Below are positions 45,399-56,883 of a stretch of DNA of 64,000 nt, piece after piece. Below the pieces are notes generated by a model. That model did no database searches, was not told the DNA's origin, and saw nothing but the letters and a program-made list of their open reading frames with translations. The translations under genes were made by a program, and so were the position numbers. Source of the stretch: Rhizophagus clarus (Eukaryota; Glomeromycota; Glomeromycetes; Glomerales; Glomeraceae); contig BLAL01000030.1 of the NCBI GenBank assembly GCA_015698045.1, positions 806,001-870,000 on the forward strand, written 5' to 3'. The first letter of the stretch is position 1. Every line of letters starts with the position of its first letter.

Positions 45399-46420
45399 TT
45401 TTATTAAATATTTCTTTTATGATAAAAAAACTTTATAAACGTTATAAATCTCATGAAAAATTGATTTCAAGAAAAAAAGATTTTTTTTTTTCAGCAGATT
45501 ATGTCATTATAGGAAAATTATTATTATGAATATTAAATCAGTAACCTCTCATGTGGTATATTTCTTGATAGATTCAAACCTGTTCCTCATAACTTATACA
45601 TGTAATAAAAATAGGTAAATAAATTTTATTTTTGGATAAATTATTTTTTTATTATATATAATGTAATTTACAATAAATGCACGTTACTAATAAAAAAAAG
45701 AAATTCAGTTTATTTTTTTAACTAAAATATTGTATTAAATTATATACAGTTATACATTTATTTCAAAAATGTTTTTATTTATTTTTTAAACCAAAAGTCT
45801 ATTTCTGTTGCATTACACAATAAGATCAGCCAACTGACAAAAAAACTATTTTAATTATGTTATCTTTTCTTTGCGCACTAGTCAAAAAAAGTAATTTGAT
45901 ACAATTCAATCTATATTTGACTTAAATTATGATATTAAATTAAACTTTGTGTCATGTATTAAGTCATTTTTTTAAACTTTTAACGAAATCCTTCTTTTAT
46001 CTTTTTTTTTCTTCAGTTTGTCCTTCCATTTATTTCCCTGTCTTTTCCTTTCCCTTTCCTTCGTCTTCTTTTTTTTCAACAAAATGTCAGGTTAGTATTA
46101 ACTAAAGTTACGTTAGAGTCTTATTGAGCATGTGTAATTTCAGGTGGCTTTAGCAAGATATTGCCCTAAAATTCCTCACTAACTCCTAAAACATTAGAAT
46201 TTTAACTAAATTGTTAATGCTCGCCTATTTCAGTTAAGGCTATAAATGAGTTTTGTTCAAATTATAGCAAAAAATGAGCCAGTAAATTAAAATATAACAA
46301 ACAAACTTATTGAAATAGTTTTATTTCTTTAATGAAACTTGCATTTTGTTCTTTCAATTTTTTATTTCTTAATTGTTTCTTTAACAAAACTTATATACAT
46401 TTCATTTTTTTTTCCTTCTT
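45399..46420. other. Spacer without recognised gene
   Basis: Pyrimidine-rich around 45990-46080 with ATGTCAGGTTAG at 46084, which could be a first exon, but no continuation was found. Confidence 0.3.
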
Positions 46421-47815
46421 TTTTTAGTTGGTTGGTTCTTTGAAGTCCTGGATGTAAAAAAATTTTGATAATTTTAACAAACGTTATTATAAGAACCCTG
46501 AAGATTGGCAAAGAATAAACCGCCTAAAAAAGAGAAAAAAAAATGAAACATAACTTGTAAACATTTCATTAAAGAATAATTTATAAATAACCCATCTCTC
46601 ACTAAATTCCTATCTCAAAGAACTGGCCAATGATGAATTACTTGTTATTTTATAAAACTATCATGTGCGTCAATATCATTTCATGCAAGATGGACCAAGT
46701 GTTTTGGAATTCAAAAAACTAAGACACCCTTGCGTTACTCCTAGGTATGTTATAAATAACAGATATTAGAAAATTTGTTTATAAGAGAAAAAAAATGAAC
46801 GGTACATTATTTTAATTCTTCTAATTCGTGTGGATTTTGGAGTTTTTCTTTTTGGATATTTTTTTATTGGAAACCAAAATCAAGAATGGTATCAACATGT
46901 TTTTTAAATTTGAAACGTAATGCAAAATCATAGTTTAAAGACAATTTTGATTCTTCTCTTTTTTTTTAGACTGCTTATTTTCGAGTCTTTAAACATCGAT
47001 TGGCGGTTTCTATTCCTGAAATTATTTCTTTAAACGAAACAGTTGATTTTTCTTATTTAGAGTGGATTTGTTAGATATATGTGGGTTCTTATTTACTTTA
47101 ATATCTAACAAACTGTTACTTACAATTCTTTTTTTTTAGACAACCAGTTCCAATTTTTGAAGAACAGAATCATAGTAATCTTTGGAAACCTTTTTAAAAA
47201 AAACTCAAATTAACGCTTTTTTATTTTTATTTTGTAGGAATCTGGTCAAATTCCAATTTAAGACTCCTGAAGTGAAATAAAAAGCAAAAGTAGAAGCTGA
47301 TAGAGAGAAAGCTGAAGCAGTTTTTTGGTTTTGAAGCTTTGGATTTGGTAAGTTTTAAAGTATCTTTTTTTTTTATTTATTTTTTTTTTTTTTGTAGGTA
47401 CCGCTTCTTGAATCCTGGAATAATGGGATCAGTAAGTTTCTTAATAGTTTATTTTAAAATGTTTTATTAATTTTGTTTTGAAGAAACTAACCATTTCTTT
47501 TATTTATTTTGTAAGTATGTTTTTAGTTTTTAGGTCAGTTCTTTGAATAAGTTTTGAAGTAAACTTCAAAACTTCTTTTTTTAAGAAACATAATATTTCT
47601 TGTTTCTTTTTTTTTTTATAAGATCTGGTTTCATTTCAGTTTTCTATTCCCCAGGCGAGTTATGAAATAAAATAATTTTTTTTGTTATTTTTACTAACAT
47701 TTTACTTTTTTTTTGTAAGTCTTTTGACTGAATTTCCTTGATCTTTAGATGAGTTTTAAAATAAAATAAATTTTCTTTTTTTTCTTAGGATTCAGCTTTA
47801 AATTAGAGTATATAA
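46420..47815 (+). repeat. Mini-exon-like region G
   Basis: At least eight cassettes on the plus strand with acceptors such as TTCTTTTTTTAG (46427), TTTTTTTTTAG (46968 and 47139), ATTTTGTAG (47238), TTTTTTGTAG (47397), TTTTTAG (47532), TTATAAG and TTTCTTAG (47788). Following blocks include TTGGTTGGTTCTTTGAAGTC, GTACCGCTTCTTGAATCC (ending before GTAAGTTTC) and GTCAGTTCTTTGAATAAG. Spacing is irregular and blocks are more diverse than in array A. Confidence 0.45.
46665..46743 (+). pseudogene. Possible MutS/MSH6-like exon fragment
   Basis: A plus-strand segment reads HVRQYHFMQDGPSVLEFKKL then RHPCVTPR, ending at a GTATGT donor. The GPSVLEFKKLRHPC pattern resembles the stretch before the ATPase domain of MSH6-type MutS proteins (LxFKxLRHPC). 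No neighbouring exon with a Walker motif was found, so at most this is an isolated relic; chance resemblance cannot be excluded. Confidence 0.25.
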
Positions 47816-49630
47816 ATAAAATAGAAGTAGATGTAATTTGTACATGCATAAAAGAATAAATGAAATGAAATAAAAATTATTTAATAAACAGAATCAAACT
47901 ACCGTTAAAATCATCTAAAATTGTAATCTTTTGCCAATTTTTTTCTAAAGTAATTTTGTAAATTCAAATATCTATCTGATTTTCCAATTTCTAATAGCGT
48001 GTTACTATATAAAAATTGTTCAAATCGTCTATAAAATCCATAAAATTAATTGCCAATTTTTTTGAGACTAATCAGCTAAGATTAGACTGAATTTTGGCAA
48101 TTTAAAAATTTTGCCAAAACAAACTATTCTGACCAATGTGTAATTCTAGTATTTTTTAGCGTCATTCATTCTAACTTCCTGATCGCTGTCTTGAATCAGT
48201 GCATGAATATTCAAACTGATGCATTTAACAATAAAAAACAATTGAAATAATTAAAATTTATTATTTAATTTGCTGGTTATTTTTAACAATACCATATGAA
48301 TAATCTATGCTATTATATATTTTTACAAATTTTTAATGCTAAGGTTTAAGACTGTGTCATATATTTAGCTAATTATAATAGCTGTCTCACTCCCATGTAA
48401 TATTTGATTCTGTTTTTTTTCTTAATCGCTTACCTTTAATGTAATAAGCGCCAGACTTCATAACAATTATTCTTTCCCTTTCCTGTCTTTGTCATTACTA
48501 CATCTAAACGACTATCACACCAACTACAACTTCAATTAATATATTCATGACTATTTGAGCTGCTTCAAAGTTTTATGAGCATTCAGAGGGCTTCTCTCTG
48601 CAGCATACTGAGCTTTCCATCTACTTCACTCTTCAAAGTATAAATAAAATAAAATTATTAAAAAAAAAATAAAATAAGAAATTCACAACTACAGATTTCA
48701 ATATATCGTTGGTTAATAAAAAAAATGAAAGACTAAGTGAATAAATACCACATACATAAACTTACCAAAATGTCCTAGGATTTTTAATAGAGAAAAATTA
48801 TGCTTAAAAAAGAAAAAAAGAATAAAACAAAAGAAATGAACATCCTCACCAATTATATCTATGCCAAGGTTGATATCAAGGGTTAGAATAAGTAAAGCAT
48901 TTTTTGATTCTTTCATTAATAATAAGTATTTATGATAATGTATGATGGCATTAGATTGAACTTCTGTACAGTTAGTTCATTCATTTTAACCATCTTTTCT
49001 ATAAATTCACGTTATCTAATTAAATCAAGTGAGGATGGCAATAGAATGCCAGTTAACCAGTATAGAAAAATGATACTCTAAACTACTTTATTCTTTGTTA
49101 TTGTTTTCAATACAATTATCTGGAGAACAAGTTTTTTTTGATAATATACTTTCAATTGTATTTGTTTTAAATTTCAAAGCATATCTTCATAATATCATAG
49201 TAGAGAGAACAAATGTGCATACCGGATGTAATAAATATAGATTTAAAGAGTTATATATTTAAATTATGTTAATTTCTTTTTTTTTATTAATATGTATTTA
49301 AAAAAAAAACTTAATTGTTAAATTGACAACTAACTATCTAAGCGAAGAGTGAGAAATGGATTTTTCATAGGAGAAATGGGTTTTAAGCGACTATGTTTGT
49401 CTCATTATTTCAGTTTCGAGATATAAAAATTTTTATATTAACTGATCACTAATCAGATGATAAATCATCAGCAGGTTTTCTGTACTACAGCACAATTTTG
49501 AGTACAATTTATTTTGGAAATTGCCTACTTTAAACTTATTAATCCCAGATAGACAAATCCGCCAATATGTTTAGATTAAATAATAAATTATTATATTTAA
49601 AAAAAGTTTTTATATTATTGCTTGTAATAA
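47816..49630. other. Spacer without recognised gene
   Basis: AT-rich; the short frame at 48916..48713 is not convincing and nothing else stands out. Confidence 0.35.
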
Positions 49631-49821
49631 AAAAATTTTATTGACCAGGTTCATCTAAAAATCTGACAACCTAAAATAGAAGAAACGTTAGTATGTTTCT
49701 TTAATATATTAAAAAAAATCTTCTCCTATTTTTCACTAACTTATATATATTTCAGATCTGGATTTGTTCAAGAAGTCTAGCAACCTAAAGAAAAAAAAAG
49801 AAAATAGAAGAAACGTTAGTA

Positions 49822-50844
49822 TAGTCAACTCCCTTTATAGACATCTTTGTTGTAATCATATTACCCTATATAGTCACCTTAATTGAGTGTCCCAAATTTT
49901 CATATACATTTATAGTCACAAATTATCTATAGTCACTATCACATCTTTTTTTAAAAATTTTATATATATGTGATTATAAAAAGATATTTATTAAAATATA
50001 ATTATTCTATGATCTAATGATCAGATTTCAATGATCTTTGGCTCATTAGGTTCATCTCATTGAAAGGAATCAGATGATAGTAATTTTATAATGATTGGAT
50101 CAATATTGACTGAGAAATTCAATTTTAAAGATCAAATCAGCATTTTATACATGTAAAATTCACATAACATTAAATATTTTGACTGTATTTTAATTACTAT
50201 GGGTTTTAGTGTTCAGATTTTATTGATTTTAGACTCATTAGACTCGTCTCATCGAGAGAAAGCCAATGGTAATAATTTATAACGATTGGATTAATATTGA
50301 TCAAGAAATTCGATTTTAAAGACCAGATCAGCATTTTTTATATGTAAAATTTGTAAAACATTAAATATTTTGACTGTATTTAATTATTACAGGTTTTAGT
50401 GATTGGATTTTAATGATCTTAAGCTCATTAGAATCGTCTCATTGAGAGGAAGCTAATGATAATAATTTTATAATGATTGGATTAATATTGACTGAGAAAT
50501 TTGATTTTAAAGATCAAATCAGCATTTTTTATATGTAAAATTCACGTAATATTAAATATTTTGACTGTATTTTAATTATTACAGGTTCTAGTAATCAGAT
50601 TTTAATAATCTTAGGCTTATTGGAATCATCTCATCAAAAGGAATCTAATGGCTATAAATCCATAATAATTGGAATAAAATTGGCAAAATTACTATGATAT
50701 GAATATTTAATCAAAATTATTACAATTTATAATTCTAGCCAAAATTACTGATTTAATTATAAGATTTATTGTTTATAGTCACATCTCATCATAGTTACCA
50801 AATATAGACTGTCCCAAATGTATGACTATAAAGAGAGTTGACTG
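49822..50844. mobile_element. 1,023-bp TA-site TIR element carrying a satellite
   Basis: The left end TAGTCAACTCCCTTTATAG and the right end CTATAAAGAGAGTTGACTG are inverted repeats. Further inward the TGTCCCAAAT and TATAGTCAC words also match in inverted orientation. TA flanks each end (49820-49821, 50845-50846), and the flanking array H spacer is continuous if the element is removed. No transposase is encoded. The centre is the 191-bp tandem repeat. Confidence 0.8.
50010..50690. repeat. 191-bp tandem repeat
   Basis: The word AATATTGA recurs at 50102, 50293 and 50484, i.e. every 191 bp, with about 3.5 units. Units contain CTCATTAGAATCGTCTCAT(C/T)GAGAGGAA and TTTTAAAGATCAAATCAGC. Related to the 147-bp repeat at 51301. 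Confidence 0.8.
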
Positions 50845-51300
50845 TATATTTCTTTAATTTATTAAAAAAAATCTCTTTCCACTAATTTGTGTACATTTCA
50901 AATCTGGATTCGTTCAAGAAGTCTGACAATCTAAAGAAAAAAAAGAAATATGTAGAAGAAATATTAGTATGTTTCTTCAATATATTAAAAAAAATTCCCT
51001 TCTATACCCTACTAACTTACTTATACACATTTCAAGTTCAGGTTTATCCAAAAAGTTTGGCATATACTTGTATTCGAAATTAATTTCATATTATGGAATT
51101 ATGTAATTCTGTAATTCTATAATTATTAAGTAATTTATTAGGAAAGATCCGAATTCCGTATTTAATTTCGGATTCCGTATTTAATTTCGTATTACGAAAA
51201 TATTTGGCCAGAATTAACCTAAATTTTGGCCAAATTATATTTAAAAATTTAGTAAACCATAACTCTGCAACTAGTTATCCGATTTTGATGATCTTACCGT

Positions 51301-51790
51301 CATTCGATTCGTCTCATCGAGACGAATCTAATGATAATAAGAACGTAAAAATCCAATTACTAGATCGTGCTCTGACACCAATAATCACTAAATATTTGCA
51401 GTGAGATAACTTTATTAATATCGATGCTAGAATGCTGCAATACACATCATTAGATTCGTCTTGATGAGACGAATCGAATGATAACAAGAACGTAAAAATC
51501 TAATCACTAGATCATGCTCTGACACCAATAATCACTAAATATTTGCAGTGAGATAACTTTATCAATATCGATGCTAGAATGTTGCAATATACATCATTAG
51601 ATTCGTCTTAATGAGACGAATCGAATGATAACAAGAACGTAAAAATCTAATCACTAGATCATGCTCTGACATCAATAATCATTAAATATTTGCAGTGAGA
51701 TAACTTTGTCAATATCGATGCTAGAGTATTGCAATACATATCATTAGATTCTTCTTGATGAGACAAATCGAATGAGAATAAGATCATTAA
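51301..51790. repeat. 147-bp tandem repeat with hairpin
   Basis: Three full units with boundaries at 51301, 51448, 51596 and 51742 (periods 147, 148, 146). Each contains a near-perfect palindrome of the form GATTCGTCTCATCGAGACG and the text AATATTTGCAGTGAGATAAC. Non-coding: the 66-codon frame starting at 51204 reads through it and is not a gene. Confidence 0.85.
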
Positions 51791-52141
51791 ATTCAGTTTA
51801 CTGGATCCAGAAAAATTCATACTTCCGTACTGTTATACAAATTTTAGAATTTTGGAGTGTATAATTACAGATTTACGTAATTAATTACGTATTTATGTAA
51901 TTTAGTAATTTCAGATTTTAAATTTGCCAATTGAATTTCAGAAACAACTATAGTCTGGCAACCTAAAGAAAAAAAAAATAAAAATAATAATTTTTTTTTT
52001 TATTCAGTTTAAAGAAAACTGTAACCATTTTTTATTTAAAAAAAAAGATTATCTACAATTAGTAAATTGGCTCATATGACCAATATCAAAACTGATTGGA
52101 AATCTGCAAACTGTAGATTAATAAATACCAAAATTATAAGT

Positions 52142-52160
52142 ATATCATATGATATATTAT
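52142..52160. repeat. LINE target-site duplication, left copy
   Basis: ATATCATATGATATATTAT, repeated exactly at 55888-55906. The site itself is palindromic around ATATCATATGATAT. Confidence 0.9.
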
Positions 52161-55100
52161 CCGCATGATTAATGAAATAATACAAGACGCGAAAGAAAAT
52201 AATAAAGAACTTTGCCTTCTTTCCCAGGATTTAGGAAAAGCCTATGATCGTGTTAATATCTTCATGCTAGAAAAGGCGATGGAATGTATTAAGATACCGC
52301 CCAATTTTATAAAAATAATATCTAGCCTCTTTAAAAATCGACAAAATCAAGTCATTACCGCTTATAGATTGACCGATCCATATGACGTGTTAATTGGAAT
52401 TGATCAAGGGGAAGTCATATCATCGTTGTTATGGTGTATATACTATGATCCCTTACTATGTGAGATAGAACAAAGAAAACTTGGCTATACCTTAGAAGCA
52501 CCAAAGATAGCCTTAAACAAATTTTATGGTGAAGGTACATCTGAGGAAACAGAGAAACTTACAATATCATCTAGCGCGTATATGGATGACACTCAGTGGT
52601 TAGCTCCTAGCTAAAATAACTTAGAAAAAATACTCGAGATAGCAGACTCCTTCTACAAACTTAACGATATTCAAGTTAATGAAGAGAAGTCTGAACTCTT
52701 AATCAGATATAAACAAGGAAGATACAGACCAAAACTAAAACCACATGAACCTGTCACTCTAAGGTTTGATTCTGATTTGATATTTATAATCCCTATTTCA
52801 CCTCGAAGTTCTATCCGCATATTAGGCGTCTATTTTGATAAAAGAAATACCTTTCAATCAACAATCAAACGAATTAATGATGAAATCAATGAATTACGAT
52901 ATAAATACGCTAAGAAAAGGATTACTGACAAGCACATGATTTACATTTTCAACAGTCTTATTATCCCTAGAATTGAATATTGGTTGCAAGTTAAAGTACT
53001 TACCAAAAAATTCATGGATAAGATAATGAATCGATTCCTGTCAATATTCAAGAAAAAGTTACGACTCTCGACAACTACACCTAATGAAATCTTCTTTAAT
53101 AAGATTTATAATACTAAAAACATTGGTGATAATCAAGACCAAGCCAAAATTACTAACATCTTGATACAAATTAATAATGTTTCAGTTTTAGGTAAAATTA
53201 CACATTTAAGGCTTAAGAACATTCAACACAAAGAATGGCTCCCCTCATCTTTATTAGCTATACTCCCAGAAAAGATTGTCAAAAAGTACAGAAACAACTT
53301 CTTGATTGCTTCGCTCAACCTATTGAAGAATCACAACATTTCATTGATTAATAATTCGTCATATGATTGGCTGATCCCTGGAGGACAAATATCGTTACTC
53401 CAAGTATTAGAAGATGCATATTTCCACCATCTATTTTTTTTTAAGAAATATAGAATCTTATTTTTAGAACAAATCCTTTCTGATGATGATCTTCTGTTGA
53501 GTACTAACGAGATCAGAGACAAATTCAACATACCAACCATTTTAGCGCTCAAATAGTATCATAAAATAATTACAGCGTTGAATACAAACAAAGAAATACT
53601 ATCGTCCATTAATCGAATTTATAATACTAACTATACCAATTGTCCGATCACAACTCAACAATTCTCCAGAGAATCTGAGGCAGACAGAATACAGAAAAAT
53701 TACACTTCAAAACCAATCCTACTTAACACTGATAATTATCCTAACTATTATATAGGCACCCTGAAGAAGAATGTAGACTTCGATACAAACTCCTTCATGT
53801 TAGAACATTATAATATCGATTCAATAAGCAACAATAATAAATTAGAAATAAGTTGTTGTCAAGGATGCAATAATACAACTTCAACATACACACCCTTGTG
53901 CCCATGAAGGAACTAAGTACAAGAATCATTCTGCAATATCGAATGTAATATTTTCAATACATCTATTTTATACATGGGTTAATGCACGACTGCAACAAGG
54001 GACAAACATCGCCTTATTCTGGTCGATCTCAACTCGCACTTACACCAAGTAATTAATTCAACATCATCCATAATTAATATACCGACAATCAAAAATACTA
54101 GCACCAGCATTATTAATCAATCACATAATATAGATAAACAACTACTCCAACATTTCGAAGTTAATTCTAAATTGGAAGCGTTACACATTATTCAACAACA
54201 TCTTAAAGACGAAGACACTTTATCCTTTTATACCGATGGCTCATTGATTAATACTAATACACAAACTGCTTCAATGACTACTAGTTTCATACACGTCTCT
54301 GATACAAATCTCATCACTCATTCGTTTACAACTACAATAGAAAATTGGCCTTCATCTCTTAGAGCTGAACTTTTCGCCATCTTATTATCACTTATCGTAT
54401 CACCATATGGATGTCAAGTAGACATTAATACTGACAGCCAAAATTCGATCAACATTATTCAACGCATTTATAACAATCCTACCTTCTCAATTAGAGATTA
54501 TTTTCGCCTTCCTAATAATAATATAGTTATTAACAATATTGTCTCAATTATTAAAGCCAAAAATTTAACACTTCGATTTAACAAAGTTAAAGCACACAAC
54601 AACAATTATTTTAACGAGAGGATTGATCAGGAATGCAAAATTGCGCACTATAACTCAACTCCCGCCCTCGTTATTAAACAACAATATTTCAATAACATTC
54701 AGTTCATACCACAATGGGGTTCTATACCCATTGAACGAAAATTAAGGAAATTTATTACAGATAGTTCTAATATTAAAAACCATTTGTCATTTTTACACCT
54801 ACCACAAAATTACAAATACAAAGACGTTGTCGATTGGGATATCACATTGTGGATATTATGCAACAATGGCGAAAAAGCAGAGACCAATTTTGAACAACAC
54901 CGTAAAATGATCTTTAAATACAAACTATTATCAGAACAATTAGCTGTTCTAGAAAAAACTAAGCGACAATACTATGATATATATCAAGACTCCGATTGTC
55001 CTTTATGTGCTGAAGAAAAAGAAACCTTTACTCACATTTGGTTATGTCCGTACCAAACAGAAGCCTTTAGTCAATTATATAACAATTTCAAAAATGCGTT

Positions 55101-55887
55101 AATTTTTGGGATTCTAAATCTAACAACTGACGTCTCTGCTCAACAATTAAGTAATCAATTTGATCTCTTACTATATACAAAAAGTTTTCACGCTAGCAAT
55201 ATCACATTTATAGATATTATTAAAGGTTTTGTCCCCATAACATTAGTAGAATGGCTGCAGAAGTATACTACCGCAACTCAACGTCGCAATCTCTTAATCA
55301 AAGCTTTTGATAAATTATACGAAGATTCACTGGAACTTTGGAAATTACGATGTGAAGCATTTGCTTCAATCAAACACATGTGTGGTATTACACAATATAT
55401 GAAACGTCTTATTTCATATAATACGAAATATAAAGAACCTTTTATTTCTTATCATAATATTAATTTTCTTTTTGATTTTTCTCCCTTTAATATAGAATAC
55501 ATAGAATATATAAATTTATTGATTAGATTTAACGTAGCATATATAGATCTATTTGCATTTGATACTCCATAATGCTTGGTATTATTTTTCCCTAATGTTT
55601 ATTACACTTTAGTTTATTTACTAGATATTTAGTTAAACATTCTTAATATTTTTGGGGGGTTGTGGGATAGGTTGTTACAATTTTCTCTCTTAATAGAAAA
55701 TTGGGATTAATAATCCAGCAGGATCTACTTGATTCGTCAAGCGCTGGTATCATAGTTTAGCTAGTTCAGTTCTGTAGTGGGTTATAGTTCCATAGTAAAA
55801 ACTTTACCACTGATTCACTCCATTTGGAGTATTTAATGTAATCTCTTCGTATTTTATGTTAACTTGTCAATAAAAATAAAAATAAAA
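52161..55887 (+). mobile_element. 5'-truncated LINE (non-LTR retrotransposon)
   Basis: The insert lies exactly between two 19-bp direct repeats and ends in an AATAAAAATAAAAATAAAA tail, as expected for target-primed reverse transcription. The 5' end starts inside the reverse transcriptase domain, so the endonuclease and the start of RT are missing. About 300 bp of 3' UTR follow the ORF. Confidence 0.93.
52165..55572 (+). pseudogene. LINE ORF2: reverse transcriptase, RNase H, zinc motif (broken)
   Basis: Almost the whole region is in one frame. RT motifs: SQDLGKAYDRVN (first catalytic Asp), GIDQGEVISSLLWCIYYDPL (motif B) and AYMDDTQWLAP (YxDD box), then a thumb-like part RILGVYFD. RNase H: FYTDGS, SLRAELFAI, NTDSQNSI and KVKAHNNNYFNERID supply the D-E-D-D set. 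A C-terminal CPLCAEEKETFTHIWLC is a CCHC-type zinc motif. Nonsense codons occur at 52612 and 53554, and near 53895 and 53995 two opposite frame changes bracket a short out-of-frame segment. The protein would copy its RNA at a nicked target; this copy cannot. Confidence 0.92.
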
Positions 55888-55906
55888 ATATCATATGATA
55901 TATTAT
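55888..55906. repeat. LINE target-site duplication, right copy
   Basis: Exact match to 52142-52160, immediately after the A-rich tail. Confidence 0.9.
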
Positions 55907-56040
55907 GCTAAAATGTCAAAATAGTTTTAGCATGTCAAAACTATTTTAGCATTTCGACAAATCAAAGATCAATATCAAAATGTCAAAATAGTTTTGACAA
56001 TTTTGATATGTTGAAACTCCTTAGTTTTGGCAGACAACTT
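55907..56040. repeat. TTTTAGCATGTCAAAA palindrome cluster
   Basis: Overlapping palindromic words (GCTAAAATGTCAAAATAG, TAGCATGTCAAAACTA, ATGTCAAAATAGTTTTGACA). Same type as 7980-8230. The LINE inserted at its left edge. Confidence 0.6.
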
Positions 56041-56222
56041 TAGTTGTAGTGTCCACCTAAAATTCTTATCATCCAGTATCATTTCAAAAATAAAAAAAAA
56101 GTCATTCATTATTGTAGCTTATTGAACTTGGTTATAAACAGCTCTAAATTCTTCTGATTGTGTGTCGATCATATATTCAATATATATAGTTTTTGAAAAA
56201 AAAAATTTTGTTACATTGTAAA

Positions 56223-56521
56223 AGGACCCCAGACATTACTGATACAACTCATAATCATGAAAAAGAGCAAATTGATGTGAAATTTAGAAGCTAAAAAACA
56301 TGTATTTTGCAATTTTCTCGTTAACCAGTGATCCAAATTGGATGATCTTTTTTTTTAAAATGTAGCTCTCAATGAGATCTACAAAATAAAGAAACGTTTA
56401 TCACAATTGGTTAAATAGATGGCGAGATATCCTTAAAAAACTAAAAGAGCAAATTGGCTTAATTTTGAGAAAAATGGGTAAAAAAAAAAATGTGAATTAT
56501 TTTAGTAATGTCTGGGGTCCT
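56223..56521. mobile_element. 299-bp palindromic-end MITE
   Basis: Perfect 18-bp inverted ends AGGACCCCAGACATTACT, with further weaker matching of the flanking TTGTAAA/TTTACAAT words outside. The interior is non-coding. No clear target duplication could be fixed. Confidence 0.65.
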
Positions 56522-56726
56522 ATTGTAAACTACACAGAGTGGGAAAGAGTTATTTGATTGTATGCTTTATTAACTTTATTAAAAGGTATATAATTATATA
56601 TTTTATTATTTATTTATATTAATATCTGAATCATTATAATTTATATTATTCTTCAAATTATCATCACTAGTATCTTTCAGATTATCATTACTAATATCTA
56701 TAATTTTTTTATTAAATTTCTCTATA

Positions 56727-56883
56727 TGGAATTTTTGCAATAAAAAAGTATAAAATTCAAAAAAAATTTTAAATTTACTTTATATGCTAATTATATTTTT
56801 TATACTAAAATAAGTATAAATTTAATATTAATTAAATTTTTATTTTTTTTTAAGTTTTGTACCTTTTTATTGCAAAGACCTCA
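56727..56883. mobile_element. 157-bp mariner-type MITE, copy 3
   Basis: Same length, end structure and internal text (TTAAATTTACTTTATATGCT) as copy 1 in the same orientation, flanked by TA at 56725-56726 and 56884-56885. Confidence 0.85.

Larger units (their letters stand above)
49631..51075 (-). repeat. Mini-exon-like array H, split by an insertion
   Basis: Units on the minus strand: TTTCTTTAG, then GTTGCTAGACTTCTTGAAC about 50 nt long, then TAAGTTAGTG; spacers contain GAAACGTTAGTATGTTTC. Units lie at about 49640-49820 and 50845-51075, and one more partial at 51955. A 1,023-bp TIR element (49822..50844) sits inside one spacer. The block beginning GTTGCCAGACTTTTTGGA-like resembles the TGTTGCCAGAC exon of array A. 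Confidence 0.5.

Noticed and set aside
46084..46170. First exon of a gene starting ATGTCAG before GTTAGT
   Set aside because: Splicing to the next acceptor (TTTCAG near 46142) gives a stop after about ten codons.
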